Shown piece after piece: positions 1 to 8,965 of a stretch of DNA of 64,000 nt; the first letter of the stretch is position 1, and the number at the start of each line of letters is the position of its first letter. Below the pieces are notes generated by a model. The model searched no databases, had not been told where the DNA came from, and saw nothing but the letters and a program-made list of their open reading frames with translations. A program made the position numbers and the translations under genes. Location: contig JAEXAB010000003.1 in assembly GCA_023394875.1 (NCBI GenBank), forward strand, positions 620,001-684,000, read 5' to 3'. The stretch is from Bacillota bacterium (GTDB lineage Bacteria; Bacillota; Clostridia; Christensenellales; DTU072).

Positions 1-1
1 C

Positions 2-532
2 GGAAGCAAATATTACGATAAGATACATAAAGCAATCAATATTTTCAATAAGAACCTATCCTCTCCTTTCTCAGTTGTCGATACCGACGATTTTAGCCGT
101 TTGGTAATAGCTTCCCCCTATGAAGCTAATGCGGTATACGATAAGTTGGCATCTATGGGTATTTATGCCGAAATGCATTATGGAAATCTGACGGTGTTTA
201 TTGTTAACAACAATAATTATGAATACTTAACCAACCTAAATGAGGCTTTGAAGATTATTTCCCAAAAAAAACTGCCAAAATTCAAGGCTGAAGAAGTAGA
301 AATACCCGCCGTAGAAATTCCTGTGGAACTGTTTTTCGGCAAGGATTTTGAATTTGTGGAGATAGAAAACGCCGAAAATAGGCGTTTATACAACGAAGTG
401 GGGTTTTATCCCCCGGGTGTGCCTGTTTTTTTTGCCGGGCACCTCATAACCAAAGACGATGTAAACTTATTAATAATGCGGCGCGATGATTGTTTCGGAC
501 TTGAATACGGTATGCTTTGTGTGGTAAAATAA
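2..532 (+). CDS. Orn/Lys/Arg decarboxylase family protein, C-terminal part (5' end outside window)
   Basis: The frame is open from base 2, so this is the end of a gene that begins upstream. About 176 residues remain. They match the C-terminal part of PLP-dependent Orn/Lys/Arg decarboxylases: a segment with SPFSVVDTDDFSRLVIASPY, then an alpha/beta stretch, then the family's terminal motif seen here as GFYPPGVPVFFAG, which corresponds to the usual YPPGIP motif near the C-terminus. The PLP-lysine domain lies outside the window, so the substrate (arginine, lysine or ornithine) cannot be told. A gene of this family next to tmk is the usual order in Bacillus (yaaO-tmk). The stop is 13 bases before tmk, so cotranscription is likely. 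Confidence 0.85.
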   Translation, partial: GSKYYDKIHKAINIFNKNLSSPFSVVDTDDFSRLVIASPYEANAVYDKLASMGIYAEMHYGNLTVFIVNNNNYEYLTNLNEALKIISQKKLPKFKAEEVEIPAVEIPVELFFGKDFEFVEIENAENRRLYNEVGFYPPGVPVFFAGHLITKDDVNLLIMRRDDCFGLEYGMLCVVK

Positions 533-545
533 TAGCGGAGAACCT

Positions 546-1169
546 ATGAATATAAAAAAGAGATTTATTACTTTTGAAGGATGCGAGGGTGTGGGTAAAT
601 CCACCCAGCTAAATTTACTAAGAGAATATCTGGAAAAGACCAACCAGCCGGCAATTTTTACACGGGAGCCGGGAGGTACAGTCTTGGCGGAAAAAATTAG
701 GGAACTTATCCTTACCGATAATATGACTTTCCAATGCGAAGCCTTGCTTTTTGCCGCCGCGCGCTGCGAACATATAAAAAACGTCATACTCCCAGCCTTG
801 GATAACGGGCTATTGGTTGTTTGCGACCGCTATATCGACAGTTCTATCGCTTACCAAGGCTACGCGCGCAACTTAGGCGCCGATTATATCTATTCTATTA
901 ACGAATTTGCCATAAACAATTGTCTGCCCGAAGCAACGGTTTTTATCGATATGAACCCCCTCACCTCTTGGCGCAGGCAGAAGGGCAAAATAATAGAAAA
1001 CGACCGTATGGAAAAAGAAAAGGACGATTTCCATTATCGCGTTTATGAGGGTTTCAAAAAAATTGAGGCTAATTCCGAACGTTTTATTACCGTCGTGCCC
1101 GACGTTGACAAAATGATAACCTCAAATAAAATAATAGAGGGCTTACGTAAAAAGGGGATAATAGATTGA
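546..1169 (+). CDS. tmk: Thymidylate kinase
   Basis: Phosphorylates dTMP to dTDP with ATP in the cytoplasm, for DNA synthesis. The 207-residue length is normal. Visible motifs are the P-loop GCEGVGKST (about residues 12-20), the dTMP-binding REPGGT (40-45), DRYIDSS (94-100) with AYQGYAR, and a lid with basic residues around 143-155 (RRQKGK, then NDRME). A GGAG ribosome site lies 6 bases before the ATG. The gene sits between the decarboxylase and holB, the conserved Firmicute order. Its stop codon overlaps the TTG start of holB, which suggests translational coupling. Confidence 0.97.
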   Translation: MNIKKRFITFEGCEGVGKSTQLNLLREYLEKTNQPAIFTREPGGTVLAEKIRELILTDNMTFQCEALLFAAARCEHIKNVILPALDNGLLVVCDRYIDSSIAYQGYARNLGADYIYSINEFAINNCLPEATVFIDMNPLTSWRRQKGKIIENDRMEKEKDDFHYRVYEGFKKIEANSERFITVVPDVDKMITSNKIIEGLRKKGIID

Positions 1170-2131
1170 GTTTGTCGCTTATAAAAAAGACTGAGGCTTA
1201 TATAAGACTCAATAAAGACATCATAAGCAATAACCTAACTCACGCTTATATTTTTGTAAGTGATGACAAAATCGCCCGCCAGGAAATGTTCACTGCCGCT
1301 GCAATAAAAATCCTTTGTGATAAAGGTTGCGGAGTTTGCAGCGTTTGCAGAGCCGTACTTGACAATCAATACGTAGAAATAATGACCCTTGACTGCGACA
1401 ATAAGGTAAAAGTTACTGATATCGAAGCGTTAATAGAAAGTGCCGCCATTTATCCTACCGTCGGAGAAAAGAAACTATACTATATAGAAAGCGCCCATAA
1501 ATTGAGCCAGCAGGCGCAAAATAAGCTACTGAAAACCTTTGAGGAACCGCCCGAATACGTTATTATATTCTTAGGCGTAAGCAATGAAAGCGGACTTCTA
1601 AGCACCATTAAGTCAAGAGCTAAGAAAATATACATAGAAAGCTTTTCCACAAGCGACATAGAAAATGAACTACTAAAAAAACATATCGACCCGTACGTTG
1701 CCAAGGTTTCGGCGGCATATGCTTTAGGAAATCTTACTAAGGCTTTTGAGTTTGCCGAAAACGAAAGCTACGTAGAATTATACAATCAATGCTTTGCTCT
1801 GCTCATAGAGTTGAAAAATTCGGGACAAATAGTGGAATTTTTGTTCAAACCTATGTTTAATAAGGATAATATTGCGCTAACGCTGGATTTTTTGGAGATA
1901 ATAATAGGCGATGTAATGAAAATTACTTCGGGAAGTAAAGCTAATTTATCCACTCAAAGAGAGGTAGATTTACTTACCATAGCAAAGACTTTTAACCACC
2001 GTTCGGCTTATATGTCGATAGAACTAATAAATGAATGTAGAAAAAAATTAAACAGCAACATAAATTCGGTATCCGTTGCCGAAGGCTTGATGTTTGGAAT
2101 ATTGGAGGCAAAATATAAATGGCAACAGTAG
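1166..2131 (+). CDS. holB: DNA polymerase III subunit delta'
   Basis: Clamp-loader subunit that acts with DnaX and delta to load the beta clamp. The start is TTG, overlapping the tmk stop (TTGA), with AGGGG about 9 bases upstream. The protein has 321 residues. A zinc module has cysteines at 51, 55, 58 and 61. The delta'/DnaX signature LLKTFEEPP is at about 121-129, and the sensor-1 region has the form TIKSR at 147-151. The Walker A loop is absent, as expected for delta', which does not hydrolyse ATP. It overlaps ricT by 13 bases. Position between tmk and ricT supports the call. Confidence 0.93.
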   Translation: MSLSLIKKTEAYIRLNKDIISNNLTHAYIFVSDDKIARQEMFTAAAIKILCDKGCGVCSVCRAVLDNQYVEIMTLDCDNKVKVTDIEALIESAAIYPTVGEKKLYYIESAHKLSQQAQNKLLKTFEEPPEYVIIFLGVSNESGLLSTIKSRAKKIYIESFSTSDIENELLKKHIDPYVAKVSAAYALGNLTKAFEFAENESYVELYNQCFALLIELKNSGQIVEFLFKPMFNKDNIALTLDFLEIIIGDVMKITSGSKANLSTQREVDLLTIAKTFNHRSAYMSIELINECRKKLNSNINSVSVAEGLMFGILEAKYKWQQ

Positions 2132-2982
2132 TTGGAGTTAGATTCAAAAATACGGGGAAAATGTACTATTTTTCTCCCAAAGACATAATTTTTCAAGAAA
2201 AAGACGGAGTAATTACCGAAACCGTCAGAGGTGTGGAGTACGGCGTTATCGCAATGGCAAATAAGGACGTGGACGAAAAAGAAATAGTCGCCCCCTTAAA
2301 AGAAGTTGTCCGTAAAGCTACGCCCGAAGACGAAAAAAGGAACGAAGAGAACGTTGCCAAACGGGATTTCTTAATGAAAAACACCATAGAAAAGGCAGCG
2401 GCACGTAATCTTGCTATGAAAATCGTCGATGCCGAATACACCTTTGACCGCCAAAAAGTAATAATCTATTTTACCGCCGAAGGCAGAATCGATTTCCGCG
2501 AACTGGTTAAGGAACTGGCGGGTATTTTCCACGTGAGAATAGAACTCAGACAAATTTACGAACGCGACGATATAAAAATGCGCGGAGCTTTGGCAAGTTG
2601 CGGCAGACCGTGCTGTTGCACTACCCACCTAAACGACTTCGAAAAAGTCTCCATAAAAATGGCAAAACTGCAGGGATTAAGTCTTAATCCACAAAAAATC
2701 AGCGGTTGTTGCGGAAAACTTATGTGCTGTCTGAAGTACGAAAACGCCTACTATCAGGATATATTCAAAAAAATGCCTAAAGTGAGTTCTCAAGCGACCA
2801 CTCCCGACGGCGTTGGCTACGTTTTGAGTAACGATTTATTGCGCCAGGAAGTCAAGGTAAGAATAACAGGCGATGACGGCAGCAGCGAAATCCGTGTCTA
2901 TCCTTTGGACAAAATCAATTCCAAATATAAGCAAAGCGAAGATGAAATAACAGAGGATATGCCCGAAAATATCGATGAATAA
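2119..2982 (+). CDS. ricT: PSP1-domain regulator RicT (YaaT)
   Basis: In Bacillus, RicT works with RicA and RicF in an Fe-S-containing complex that stimulates RNase Y processing and influences competence, sporulation and biofilm. The 287 residues start MATVVGVRFKNTGKMYYF, typical of the PSP1 family. Two cysteine clusters, C161/C165/C166/C167 (GRPCCC) and C197/C198/C203/C204 (GCCGKLMCC), are the expected Fe-S ligand region. The gene overlaps the end of holB by 13 bases and is in turn overlapped by the next lipoprotein gene, so this is a tight operon. RicA and RicF are not in the window. Confidence 0.93.
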   Translation: MATVVGVRFKNTGKMYYFSPKDIIFQEKDGVITETVRGVEYGVIAMANKDVDEKEIVAPLKEVVRKATPEDEKRNEENVAKRDFLMKNTIEKAAARNLAMKIVDAEYTFDRQKVIIYFTAEGRIDFRELVKELAGIFHVRIELRQIYERDDIKMRGALASCGRPCCCTTHLNDFEKVSIKMAKLQGLSLNPQKISGCCGKLMCCLKYENAYYQDIFKKMPKVSSQATTPDGVGYVLSNDLLRQEVKVRITGDDGSSEIRVYPLDKINSKYKQSEDEITEDMPENIDE

Positions 2983-3931
2983 GCCATTAAAAGCAATAAG
3001 TTTACTCTTAATCCTACTTTTGTCGCTTGCGCTTTTCGCAGGCTGTAATATTCCTGTGGAAAAAGAACCGTTGCCGGTTAACGAACAACTGGACTTACTC
3101 CTTAATGCTTTACAAAACAACACCCAAAAAATATACGGAACTTTTATTAAGGAAGGGCAAAATCCCCAAAACATAGACGGAATAATAAGTAAAAGCAATC
3201 TGCGCCTAAAAACCGATATAAACGAAACAAGCTATTATTATTCCGGCAAAGTTTTATTAAAAAACAGCAGCGGCAAGTATTTTGTGGAAAACCCCGACAC
3301 CACTCTTGCCGAACAAAAAAACCTTATACCATATAACTTGTTATATTTTACCTACAGCGACAGTAACAGCGACAATATTTTTATGGGTAACAATACTATC
3401 GGTATTTCCTTTGTCAAAAAGGGGGCTGTCAACAGCTTTTCTTCCAACATGGACGTGAACGACGGCTTCTTAAGTATTTATTTTGCCGATAACAAAATTA
3501 TTAATTCGGTGTTTACCGCTAAAGACGCCGCAGGCAAAAAAATCGTTGCTTCTTATAACTATGAGCAGACCGAATATTCTTGGGATAATACACCTAGAGT
3601 CTATCCTTCGGACACAGTAAACTACGCTAAATATTTGATTACGTTATTATCACAAAAATACAACGGATACACCATTCATGACAAGAACAATCACAACACA
3701 ACAGCCAAAGTAAGCGATATCCCTACCGACAAAATAAAAACGGTAACGTCAGTTGACATTACCGATCAAAGCAAATATTATTCTTTGAGTATTACTTATA
3801 CTTCCAAAGTTATGATAGGGATGTTGAATAACAATGTTACTACAGTTATTATTAATTACGATATAGATTATAACGTCACTACAATAAGAGTTAATACCAC
3901 CGACTATATCTTAAAAAACCCGTTAGCCTAG
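2975..3931 (+). CDS. Predicted lipoprotein, function unknown
   Basis: 318 residues with a classic lipoprotein signal: MNKPLKA, a hydrophobic run, then the lipobox LFAGC with the lipidated Cys at about 24. The rest is hydrophilic and rich in Asn, Thr and Tyr with alternating beta-strand character. No enzymatic motif is recognised. The ATG overlaps the ricT stop (ATGAATAA), so it is probably translated as the last gene of the tmk-holB-ricT operon. The 3' end overlaps the convergent gltX by 9 bases. It probably sits on the outer face of the membrane. Confidence 0.85.
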   Translation: MNKPLKAISLLLILLLSLALFAGCNIPVEKEPLPVNEQLDLLLNALQNNTQKIYGTFIKEGQNPQNIDGIISKSNLRLKTDINETSYYYSGKVLLKNSSGKYFVENPDTTLAEQKNLIPYNLLYFTYSDSNSDNIFMGNNTIGISFVKKGAVNSFSSNMDVNDGFLSIYFADNKIINSVFTAKDAAGKKIVASYNYEQTEYSWDNTPRVYPSDTVNYAKYLITLLSQKYNGYTIHDKNNHNTTAKVSDIPTDKIKTVTSVDITDQSKYYSLSITYTSKVMIGMLNNNVTTVIINYDIDYNVTTIRVNTTDYILKNPLA

Positions 3932-5353
3932 CATTTCCAAACTGACTTTTAGTCTTCTTAAACTTTCCTCTACTCCTAATATATCCGCCATCTCTATAGC
4001 TCCGCCGGGGGTTGAAGGTTTGCCGGTCAAGGCAAGTCTAAGACAAAACAGCATCTGACCTTTCTTAATTCCGATTTCTTCGCTTTTTACGGTCAATAAC
4101 TCCATTAGGCTTTCGTCTATAATTTTAATAGAGGAAAACACCTCTAATGCTCCTTTTATCGCCGTTTTTGCCAAAGTTTCGTCGCATTTCATTTTTTGAT
4201 GGCGATAGAGAGTAATATCAAAGGTATTAAAGTCATCAATAAAACTAACCACTTCGGGTATTTGTCCGAAAATTTCTATTCTGGACTGGAGAAGGTGGGA
4301 GAACTTGTCATAATTGTATTTATTAGCTATTACGCTCTTGTCATAATAGGGTTTTGCATAAGAACAAAAACTTTCAAAAGGCAGTTCTTTTATATACAAG
4401 CTGTTGAGCCACTTCATTTTGTCTTCGTCAAAAATAGAAGAAGATTTGGAAATACCCTCTACGTTAAATAGCGTTACCAGTTTTTCCAAAGTCATTTTTT
4501 CTTCGTTATCCTTAGGCGACCAGCCAAGTAAAGCTATATAGTTAACTATTGCCTCAGGCAGATAGCCTTTCGCTAGGAAGTCTTCAAAATTAGCGTCGCC
4601 GTAACGTTTACTAAGCTTACGTTGCGCGTCCTTCATAATGGGTGGCAAATGAATATAAACAGGTCTTTCCCAGCCGAAGCTGTCGTACATAAGGTTATAT
4701 TTCGGGGTGGAACTAAGATATTCCGTCCCTCTCATAACGTGGGTTATTCCCATAAGGTGGTCGTCAACCACGTTGGCAAAATTGTAGGTGGGCATACCGT
4801 CCGACTTAATAAGAATATTGTCTTCCATATCGGCGCAAGGCACGCTTATTGTGCCGAAAACCATATCTTCATAGACAGAAACACCCTCTTTAGGGATATT
4901 CTGACGGATAACGTAAGGAACTTTTCTGTCAAGCAAGGATTTAACTTCCGTAATGGAAAGATTCAGGCAATGCTTGTCGTATTTTTTCACGCCGTTGGCA
5001 TCGGCTAAGGTGTCTAATCTCTCTTTGTCGCAAAAACAATAATACGCGCCCCCTCTTTCTACCAAAAGTTCGGCATATTTTATATACATATCTTTTCTTT
5101 GACTCTGAATATAAGGGCCTACTCCTCCGTCACGGTCGGGGCCTTCGTCATGCTCAATGCCCGCTTTCTTTAAAGTAGAATAAATAAGCTCTATTGCACC
5201 TTCTACGAATCTTTCCTGGTCGGTATCCTCTATTCTCAATATAAAATCTCCGCCGTTATGCTTGGCGTATAAATAAGCGTAAAGGGCGGTTCTCAAATTT
5301 CCTATATGCATAAACCCTGTGGGGCTTGGGGCGAATCTTGTCCTGACTTTCAT
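3923..5353 (-). CDS. gltX: Glutamate--tRNA ligase
   Basis: Charges tRNA-Glu (and tRNA-Gln if the amidotransferase route is used). The 476 residues are of normal length for a bacterial GluRS. The N-terminus has FAPSPTGFMHIGNLRTALYA with the HIGH motif as HIGN (16-19), followed by FILRIEDTDQER. The KMSKS loop reads RKLSKRYGD at about 240-246. The C-terminal anticodon-binding domain ends near GKPSTPGGAIEMADILG. An extended tRNA-Glu(TTC) gene lies in the window at 8575. The gene faces away from the dipeptidase gene, and the two share a short divergent intergenic region. Confidence 0.97.
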   Translation of the reverse strand: MKVRTRFAPSPTGFMHIGNLRTALYAYLYAKHNGGDFILRIEDTDQERFVEGAIELIYSTLKKAGIEHDEGPDRDGGVGPYIQSQRKDMYIKYAELLVERGGAYYCFCDKERLDTLADANGVKKYDKHCLNLSITEVKSLLDRKVPYVIRQNIPKEGVSVYEDMVFGTISVPCADMEDNILIKSDGMPTYNFANVVDDHLMGITHVMRGTEYLSSTPKYNLMYDSFGWERPVYIHLPPIMKDAQRKLSKRYGDANFEDFLAKGYLPEAIVNYIALLGWSPKDNEEKMTLEKLVTLFNVEGISKSSSIFDEDKMKWLNSLYIKELPFESFCSYAKPYYDKSVIANKYNYDKFSHLLQSRIEIFGQIPEVVSFIDDFNTFDITLYRHQKMKCDETLAKTAIKGALEVFSSIKIIDESLMELLTVKSEEIGIKKGQMLFCLRLALTGKPSTPGGAIEMADILGVEESLRRLKVSLEMLG

Positions 5354-5393
5354 TGCTTTCTCCTGTTATTTTCGGTGATTTTGGCATTAATTA

Positions 5394-5425
5394 TTGTATC
5401 ACACTTTTATCTTTTAGTGTATAAT
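5394..5425 (+). promoter_or_regulatory. Possible promoter of the dipeptidase gene
   Basis: A perfect TATAAT is at 5420-5425, 27 bases before the ATG. The only -35-like element is TTGTAT at 5394-5399 with a long 20-base spacer, so only the -10 element is convincing. Confidence 0.35.
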
Positions 5426-5452
5426 ATTTATATAAATAATTATGGAGTGATT

Positions 5453-6748
5453 ATGACCGATTTTAACACCGCAAAACAATGGCTCATCAAACTTTTACAG
5501 TTTCCTACCGTAGAACAACCGCCCGCAAACAATATGCCTTTTGGCAAACCTTTATTTGACTGTCTTAATTTTTCTTTGCAATTGTTAGAGCAAAACGGCT
5601 TTGTCACTAAAAACTTAGAAGGCTACTGCGGATACGGAGAAATTGGACAAGGAGAGCTGTTTGGGATACTTTGCCACCTTGATGTGGTACCTGTTGGCGG
5701 CAATTGGACTTATCCGCCGTTTTCTGCCACCGAAGTTAATAACCGCATTTACGCCCGCGGCGCCTTAGACGACAAGTCACCTTTTATCGGCTGTCTTTAC
5801 GCGGTAATAAGGCTTCTTGAAGAAGGCTACCGCCCGAATAAAAGAATCCGCTTTATTTTAGGCTGTGACGAAGAAAGCGGCTGGACTTGCATGGACAGAT
5901 ATACAAAAACCGAAGAAATGCCCGTTTTGGGTATATCCCCCGACGGAGATTTCCCGGTTATTAACTGCGAAAAAGGCATTGTATACCATAAAATTATTGT
6001 TCCTAAGCCCAAAGAAATAAAAATGATAAACGGCGGAGAGCGGGCAAATATGGTGCCGGAAAGCGCCTATTGTATTTTGGAATACTCAAAAGATACAATA
6101 AACTATCTTAATAATAACAATTATCCTTATATAATAGAAGATAACACCATAAAAATAGAAACCAAGGGCAAATCCGCCCACGGCAGCCACCCCGAAAACG
6201 GAGATAACGCCATAGTAAAACTCTTAAAAATCTTGAGTTTTATCCCCGAAATGGAAGTTATGTATAACGCTTTTTGTAATTTTGATGGTAGTAACGTAAA
6301 TTTGAATTTAACTGACGAGCAAAGCGGAGCGCTAACCTTAAACTTAGGCACGGTGGAGACAATGGAAAAGGAACTGATTTTTCAATTAGATATTCGCCAT
6401 CCTATTACCTACACCAAAGAAGAAATTACCGCTATCTTACAAAAAACTCTCCCCTTTAACGTAGTTCAAGGCTTCTATCACCTACCATTATACGTAGATA
6501 AGGAGCATTTTTTGGTAAAAACCCTGCTGGAAGCTTACAACACCGTTATGAAAACAAATTTGCAGCCCATAACAATAGGCGGTGGCACTTATGCGAGAGT
6601 TCTGCCTCTAGGGGTAGCTTTCGGACCCTCATTCCCCGGTAGTGAAGCTACCATTCACGGTGTGGACGAGTACGTTGATTTATCGGAATGGAAAAATTCC
6701 ATAGAAATTTACTATACCGCTCTTAAAAACCTTTGCTTTGAAAAATGA
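5453..6748 (+). CDS. M20 family dipeptidase, PepV/Sapep type
   Basis: A predicted di-zinc aminopeptidase that cleaves dipeptides in the cytoplasm. The start at 5453 was chosen because GGAG lies 5 bases upstream and the protein then begins MTDFNTAKQWLIKLLQFPTV. Longer in-frame starts would add residues that run into the gltX promoter. Metal-site motifs follow in order: CHLDVVPVG, ARGALDDKSP, the catalytic CDEESG, SPDGDFP, the lid-domain KGKSAHGSHPE, and the C-terminal FPGSEATIHGVDE. The length of 431 residues is slightly short of the usual 460-470 of PepV. It is a single gene with its own promoter, convergent with luxS. Confidence 0.9.
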   Translation: MTDFNTAKQWLIKLLQFPTVEQPPANNMPFGKPLFDCLNFSLQLLEQNGFVTKNLEGYCGYGEIGQGELFGILCHLDVVPVGGNWTYPPFSATEVNNRIYARGALDDKSPFIGCLYAVIRLLEEGYRPNKRIRFILGCDEESGWTCMDRYTKTEEMPVLGISPDGDFPVINCEKGIVYHKIIVPKPKEIKMINGGERANMVPESAYCILEYSKDTINYLNNNNYPYIIEDNTIKIETKGKSAHGSHPENGDNAIVKLLKILSFIPEMEVMYNAFCNFDGSNVNLNLTDEQSGALTLNLGTVETMEKELIFQLDIRHPITYTKEEITAILQKTLPFNVVQGFYHLPLYVDKEHFLVKTLLEAYNTVMKTNLQPITIGGGTYARVLPLGVAFGPSFPGSEATIHGVDEYVDLSEWKNSIEIYYTALKNLCFEK

Positions 6749-6749
6749 T

Positions 6750-6817
6750 AGAATATCAGAAAAAAAATATACAGTCTTCTACTCTTGTTTAGAAGACTGT
6801 ACTCATTTTGATATTCT
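6750..6817. terminator. Two-tier hairpin between convergent genes
   Basis: An outer 9-bp stem AGAATATCA/TGATATTCT (6750-6758 with 6809-6817) encloses a perfect 11-bp inner stem ACAGTCTTCTA/TAGAAGACTGT (6771-6781 with 6790-6800). It lies between the dipeptidase and luxS stops. A-rich and T-rich flanks make it a plausible bidirectional terminator, although no clean T-run follows the inner stem. Confidence 0.55.
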
Positions 6818-6844
6818 GCGTAAAAAAGAAATTTCCGACGCTGT

Positions 6845-7351
6845 TTAGTCGGCTTTTTTGGTTCTGGCTTTTCTTGGTTGCGGATAAACGAAGTTTTCTT
6901 TCTTGGCGTCGATTAGTAAGTTATAATACAATGCTGCGTCGCGTTTTGCCGCGCTTAAATCCATATCCACACAGTAACCGCATTCTTTGGGGGTAGCGCC
7001 GGGGATTTCTCCCTCAAACTCCGCCGCATAATCGAACGTTCTTTCTATCAAAGGGCAAATAACGTCGGTATCCACGTCCCCTATAACTATTAGATAAAAG
7101 CCCGTCCTACAGCCCATGGGCCCGAAATATATTATTTTATCTTTCCAAAGCGGGTCGTTACGTAAGTAAGTGGCGCAAATATGCTCTAGGGCATGAATAC
7201 TGCCTGTTTCCATAACGTTTTCTTGATAAGGTCTCTTTAGGCGCAAATCGAAAGTGGTTATGGTATCATAGCCGATTCTGTCCTTTCTGGACACGTACAA
7301 GCCCGGTTTCAGGCGTAAATGATCTACTTGAAAACTTGGTATCAATTCCAT
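6845..7351 (-). CDS. luxS: S-ribosylhomocysteine lyase
   Basis: Converts S-ribosylhomocysteine to homocysteine and DPD, the precursor of autoinducer-2, as part of the activated methyl cycle. The length is 168 residues. The metal site HALEH (HxxEH) is at about 53-57. The catalytic cysteine is in FGPMGCRTGF, and the third metal ligand is in the PKECGYC segment. It probably supplies homocysteine to the MetH encoded at 44.7 kb. It lies 20 bases downstream of the lipid kinase gene on the same strand, so the two are probably cotranscribed. Confidence 0.96.
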   Translation of the reverse strand: MELIPSFQVDHLRLKPGLYVSRKDRIGYDTITTFDLRLKRPYQENVMETGSIHALEHICATYLRNDPLWKDKIIYFGPMGCRTGFYLIVIGDVDTDVICPLIERTFDYAAEFEGEIPGATPKECGYCVDMDLSAAKRDAALYYNLLIDAKKENFVYPQPRKARTKKAD

Positions 7352-7371
7352 TTTCTTTCCCTTCTGTTGTT

Positions 7372-8238
7372 TTATTTATAGGTTTTTAAGGTATCGTGAA
7401 CTATTTTGCAGTTGAGGATTTTGTTATCAAAGACTTCTCCGTCCACTTGCGTTTTTCCTTCGTCAAGTAAGGTTATTATTATTTCTTTGCCGCGGAAGGT
7501 TTCTGTACAAGGTAAAGCTATATGCTTGCCGCCCAAGAATTTTATTAGCGTCCCCAAAATCTTACGACGCTTAATTTCGTTAACTATTACCACGTCGAAA
7601 AGTCCGTCGTTAATGTCGGAAAGTGGGCTTACCGGCATACCGCCACCGATATACTTACCGTTAGCTACCACCGCGAAAAACACCGTTTTGTAGCTGTCAA
7701 CTCCGTCCACGGTAATTTTCATTTTGTGAAACCGTAAGTGCAAAAGGGTGTCAATTAGGGCAGCGTAATACTTTAGTTTACCCTTAAACGCCTTCATCGT
7801 GTTGTACCTCACCAAAACGTCCACGTCCATACCGGCGCCCGCGCAGTTTAAAGCCCTCTTGTTATCCAGCTGTAAAAAGTCGGTGTAGCCTACTTCTTTT
7901 TTTAATATAAGCTCCAAGGCTTTAGTGGTGTCCTTAGGTATATTTGTGGCTTTGACGTAGTCGTTGCCGGTGCCGCAGGGGATAAAACCAACGGTTATTG
8001 TTTGGAAGTTATCTATCCCGTTTAGCGCTTCGTTAAAGGTGCCGTCTCCGCCCATAACAATAAGGTTTGTGCTGTCTGTTTTGTTAAGGTCTCTTACGAT
8101 TTCCGTTGCGTGTAAGGGATACTCCGTTTTGTGAACTGTGTAAGGAATCTCATTTTTATTGAGGATTTCTTCCACGGTTTTTAAGGCAATTATACTCTTG
8201 CCTTTTCCCGAAATAGGGTTTATTAATATATCAAACAT
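7372..8238 (-). CDS. Diacylglycerol/lipid kinase family protein (YegS/DagK)
   Basis: 288 residues. The N-terminus has ILINPISGKGKS and the catalytic nucleotide-binding motif GGDGTFNEALNG (about 64-75), followed by GFIPCGTGNDYVKA, both hallmarks of the DAGK catalytic domain. The C-terminal beta-sandwich has KYIGGGMPVSPLSDINDGLFDV. A membrane-associated cytoplasmic enzyme is expected, recycling diacylglycerol to phosphatidate. The substrate is not settled by sequence, since DagK, BmrU and YegS share these motifs. It is the first gene of a probable unit with luxS. Confidence 0.92.
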   Translation of the reverse strand: MFDILINPISGKGKSIIALKTVEEILNKNEIPYTVHKTEYPLHATEIVRDLNKTDSTNLIVMGGDGTFNEALNGIDNFQTITVGFIPCGTGNDYVKATNIPKDTTKALELILKKEVGYTDFLQLDNKRALNCAGAGMDVDVLVRYNTMKAFKGKLKYYAALIDTLLHLRFHKMKITVDGVDSYKTVFFAVVANGKYIGGGMPVSPLSDINDGLFDVVIVNEIKRRKILGTLIKFLGGKHIALPCTETFRGKEIIITLLDEGKTQVDGEVFDNKILNCKIVHDTLKTYK

Positions 8239-8363
8239 AATTTTTTCCTTTGTATATAATATTTACTTGTTACTAATATTATAGCCTATATTTTATCAGT
8301 ATTTTATATTTTTGTAAAGGAGTATGCAAAATAAAATACTTTTTGAGAAACTGTCAAAAATAA

Positions 8364-8392
8364 TTGACAAATATCAATCTTTATATTATTAT
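8364..8392 (+). promoter_or_regulatory. Promoter of the tRNA operon
   Basis: TTGACA at 8364-8369, a 17-base spacer, and TATTAT at 8387-8392, ending 13 bases before the first tRNA. Confidence 0.75.
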
Positions 8393-8405
8393 AGTATAGC
8401 ATCGT

Positions 8406-8482
<77 letters not shown>

Positions 8483-8489
8483 CAATTAT

Positions 8490-8566
8490 GGCGGCGTAGC
8501 TTAGTTGGTTAGAGCGGCCGGTTCATACCCGGCAGGTCGTTGGTTCGAATCTGACCGCCGCTACCA
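8490..8566 (+). tRNA. tRNA-Met (CAT), elongator (or lysidine-type Ile)
   Basis: 77 bases with encoded CCA. The acceptor stem GGCGGCG pairs with CGCCGCT, including a G-T first pair. The anticodon is CAT in the GGTTCATACCC arm. CAT may also denote tRNA-Ile2 after lysidine modification, which sequence inspection alone does not settle. Confidence 0.92.
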
Positions 8567-8574
8567 AAATTTAA

Positions 8575-8649
8575 GGCCCTATGGTCAAGTGGTTAAGACA
8601 TCGCCCTTTCACGGCGGTAACCCGAGTTCGAACCTCGGTAGGGTCACCA
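8575..8649 (+). tRNA. tRNA-Glu (TTC)
   Basis: 75 bases with encoded CCA. The acceptor GGCCCTA pairs with TAGGGTC. The anticodon loop CTTTCAC gives TTC. The T-arm contains GTTCGAA. Confidence 0.96.
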
Positions 8650-8657
8650 CCCAAAAC

Positions 8658-8733
8658 GGGAGCATAGCTCAGCTGGGAGAGCGCTTGCCTTACAAGCAAG
8701 ATGTCACAGGTTCGAGCCCTGTTGTTCCCACCA
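8658..8733 (+). tRNA. tRNA-Val (TAC)
   Basis: 76 bases with encoded CCA. The acceptor GGGAGCA pairs with TGTTCCC, including one G-T. The anticodon loop CTTACAA gives TAC. It is the last tRNA of the operon, and its 3' end is repeated at 8917-8929. Confidence 0.96.
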
Positions 8734-8771
8734 AATAAAAGAAGCACCGTAATTGGTGCTTCTTTTATTTG
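8734..8771 (+). terminator. Terminator of the tRNA operon
   Basis: A long perfect hairpin, with an arm ending AAGAAGCACC paired with GGTGCTTCTT and a 6-base loop, followed by TTATTT. The stem begins immediately after the Val tRNA CCA. Confidence 0.9.
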
Positions 8772-8965
8772 CTGTGAACACAGGCACCTAGAACCGTAGG
8801 TTCGCAAATTTTCCCCTTTAGGGGGCAATCTGACGAGTTTTTGATACGCTTGAAAAATGGTTATTAAAATTTTTATTGCGTTTCACTTATAAATGTGTTA
8901 AACAGCTCCGAGTGGGCCTGTTGTTCCCAAAGAACACAAACCATAGATTATCATATATTAATATT
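8772..8965. repeat. Spacer ending in a broken copy of the tRNA-Val 3' end
   Basis: No gene is seen. The 13 bases at 8917-8929 are identical to 8718-8730 in tRNA-Val, running from the T-arm to the acceptor, but then CCA is replaced by AAGA. Just before it is GAGTGGGCCTG (8910-8920). A nearly identical word, GAGTGGGCTTG, precedes the second copy of the tmRNA 3' flank near 25 kb (minus strand 24992-24982). CACTTATAA (8884-8892) is also shared with that locus. Confidence 0.6.

Noticed and set aside
5306..5452. Upstream start for the dipeptidase
   Set aside because: The extra 49 residues overlap the gltX start region and promoter, and have no ribosome site; the ATG at 5453 has GGAG.
8505..8738. 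Reading frames over the tRNA cluster on both strands
   Set aside because: They are made of tRNA sequence and would be translations of structured RNA; such frames appear as spurious proteins in databases.
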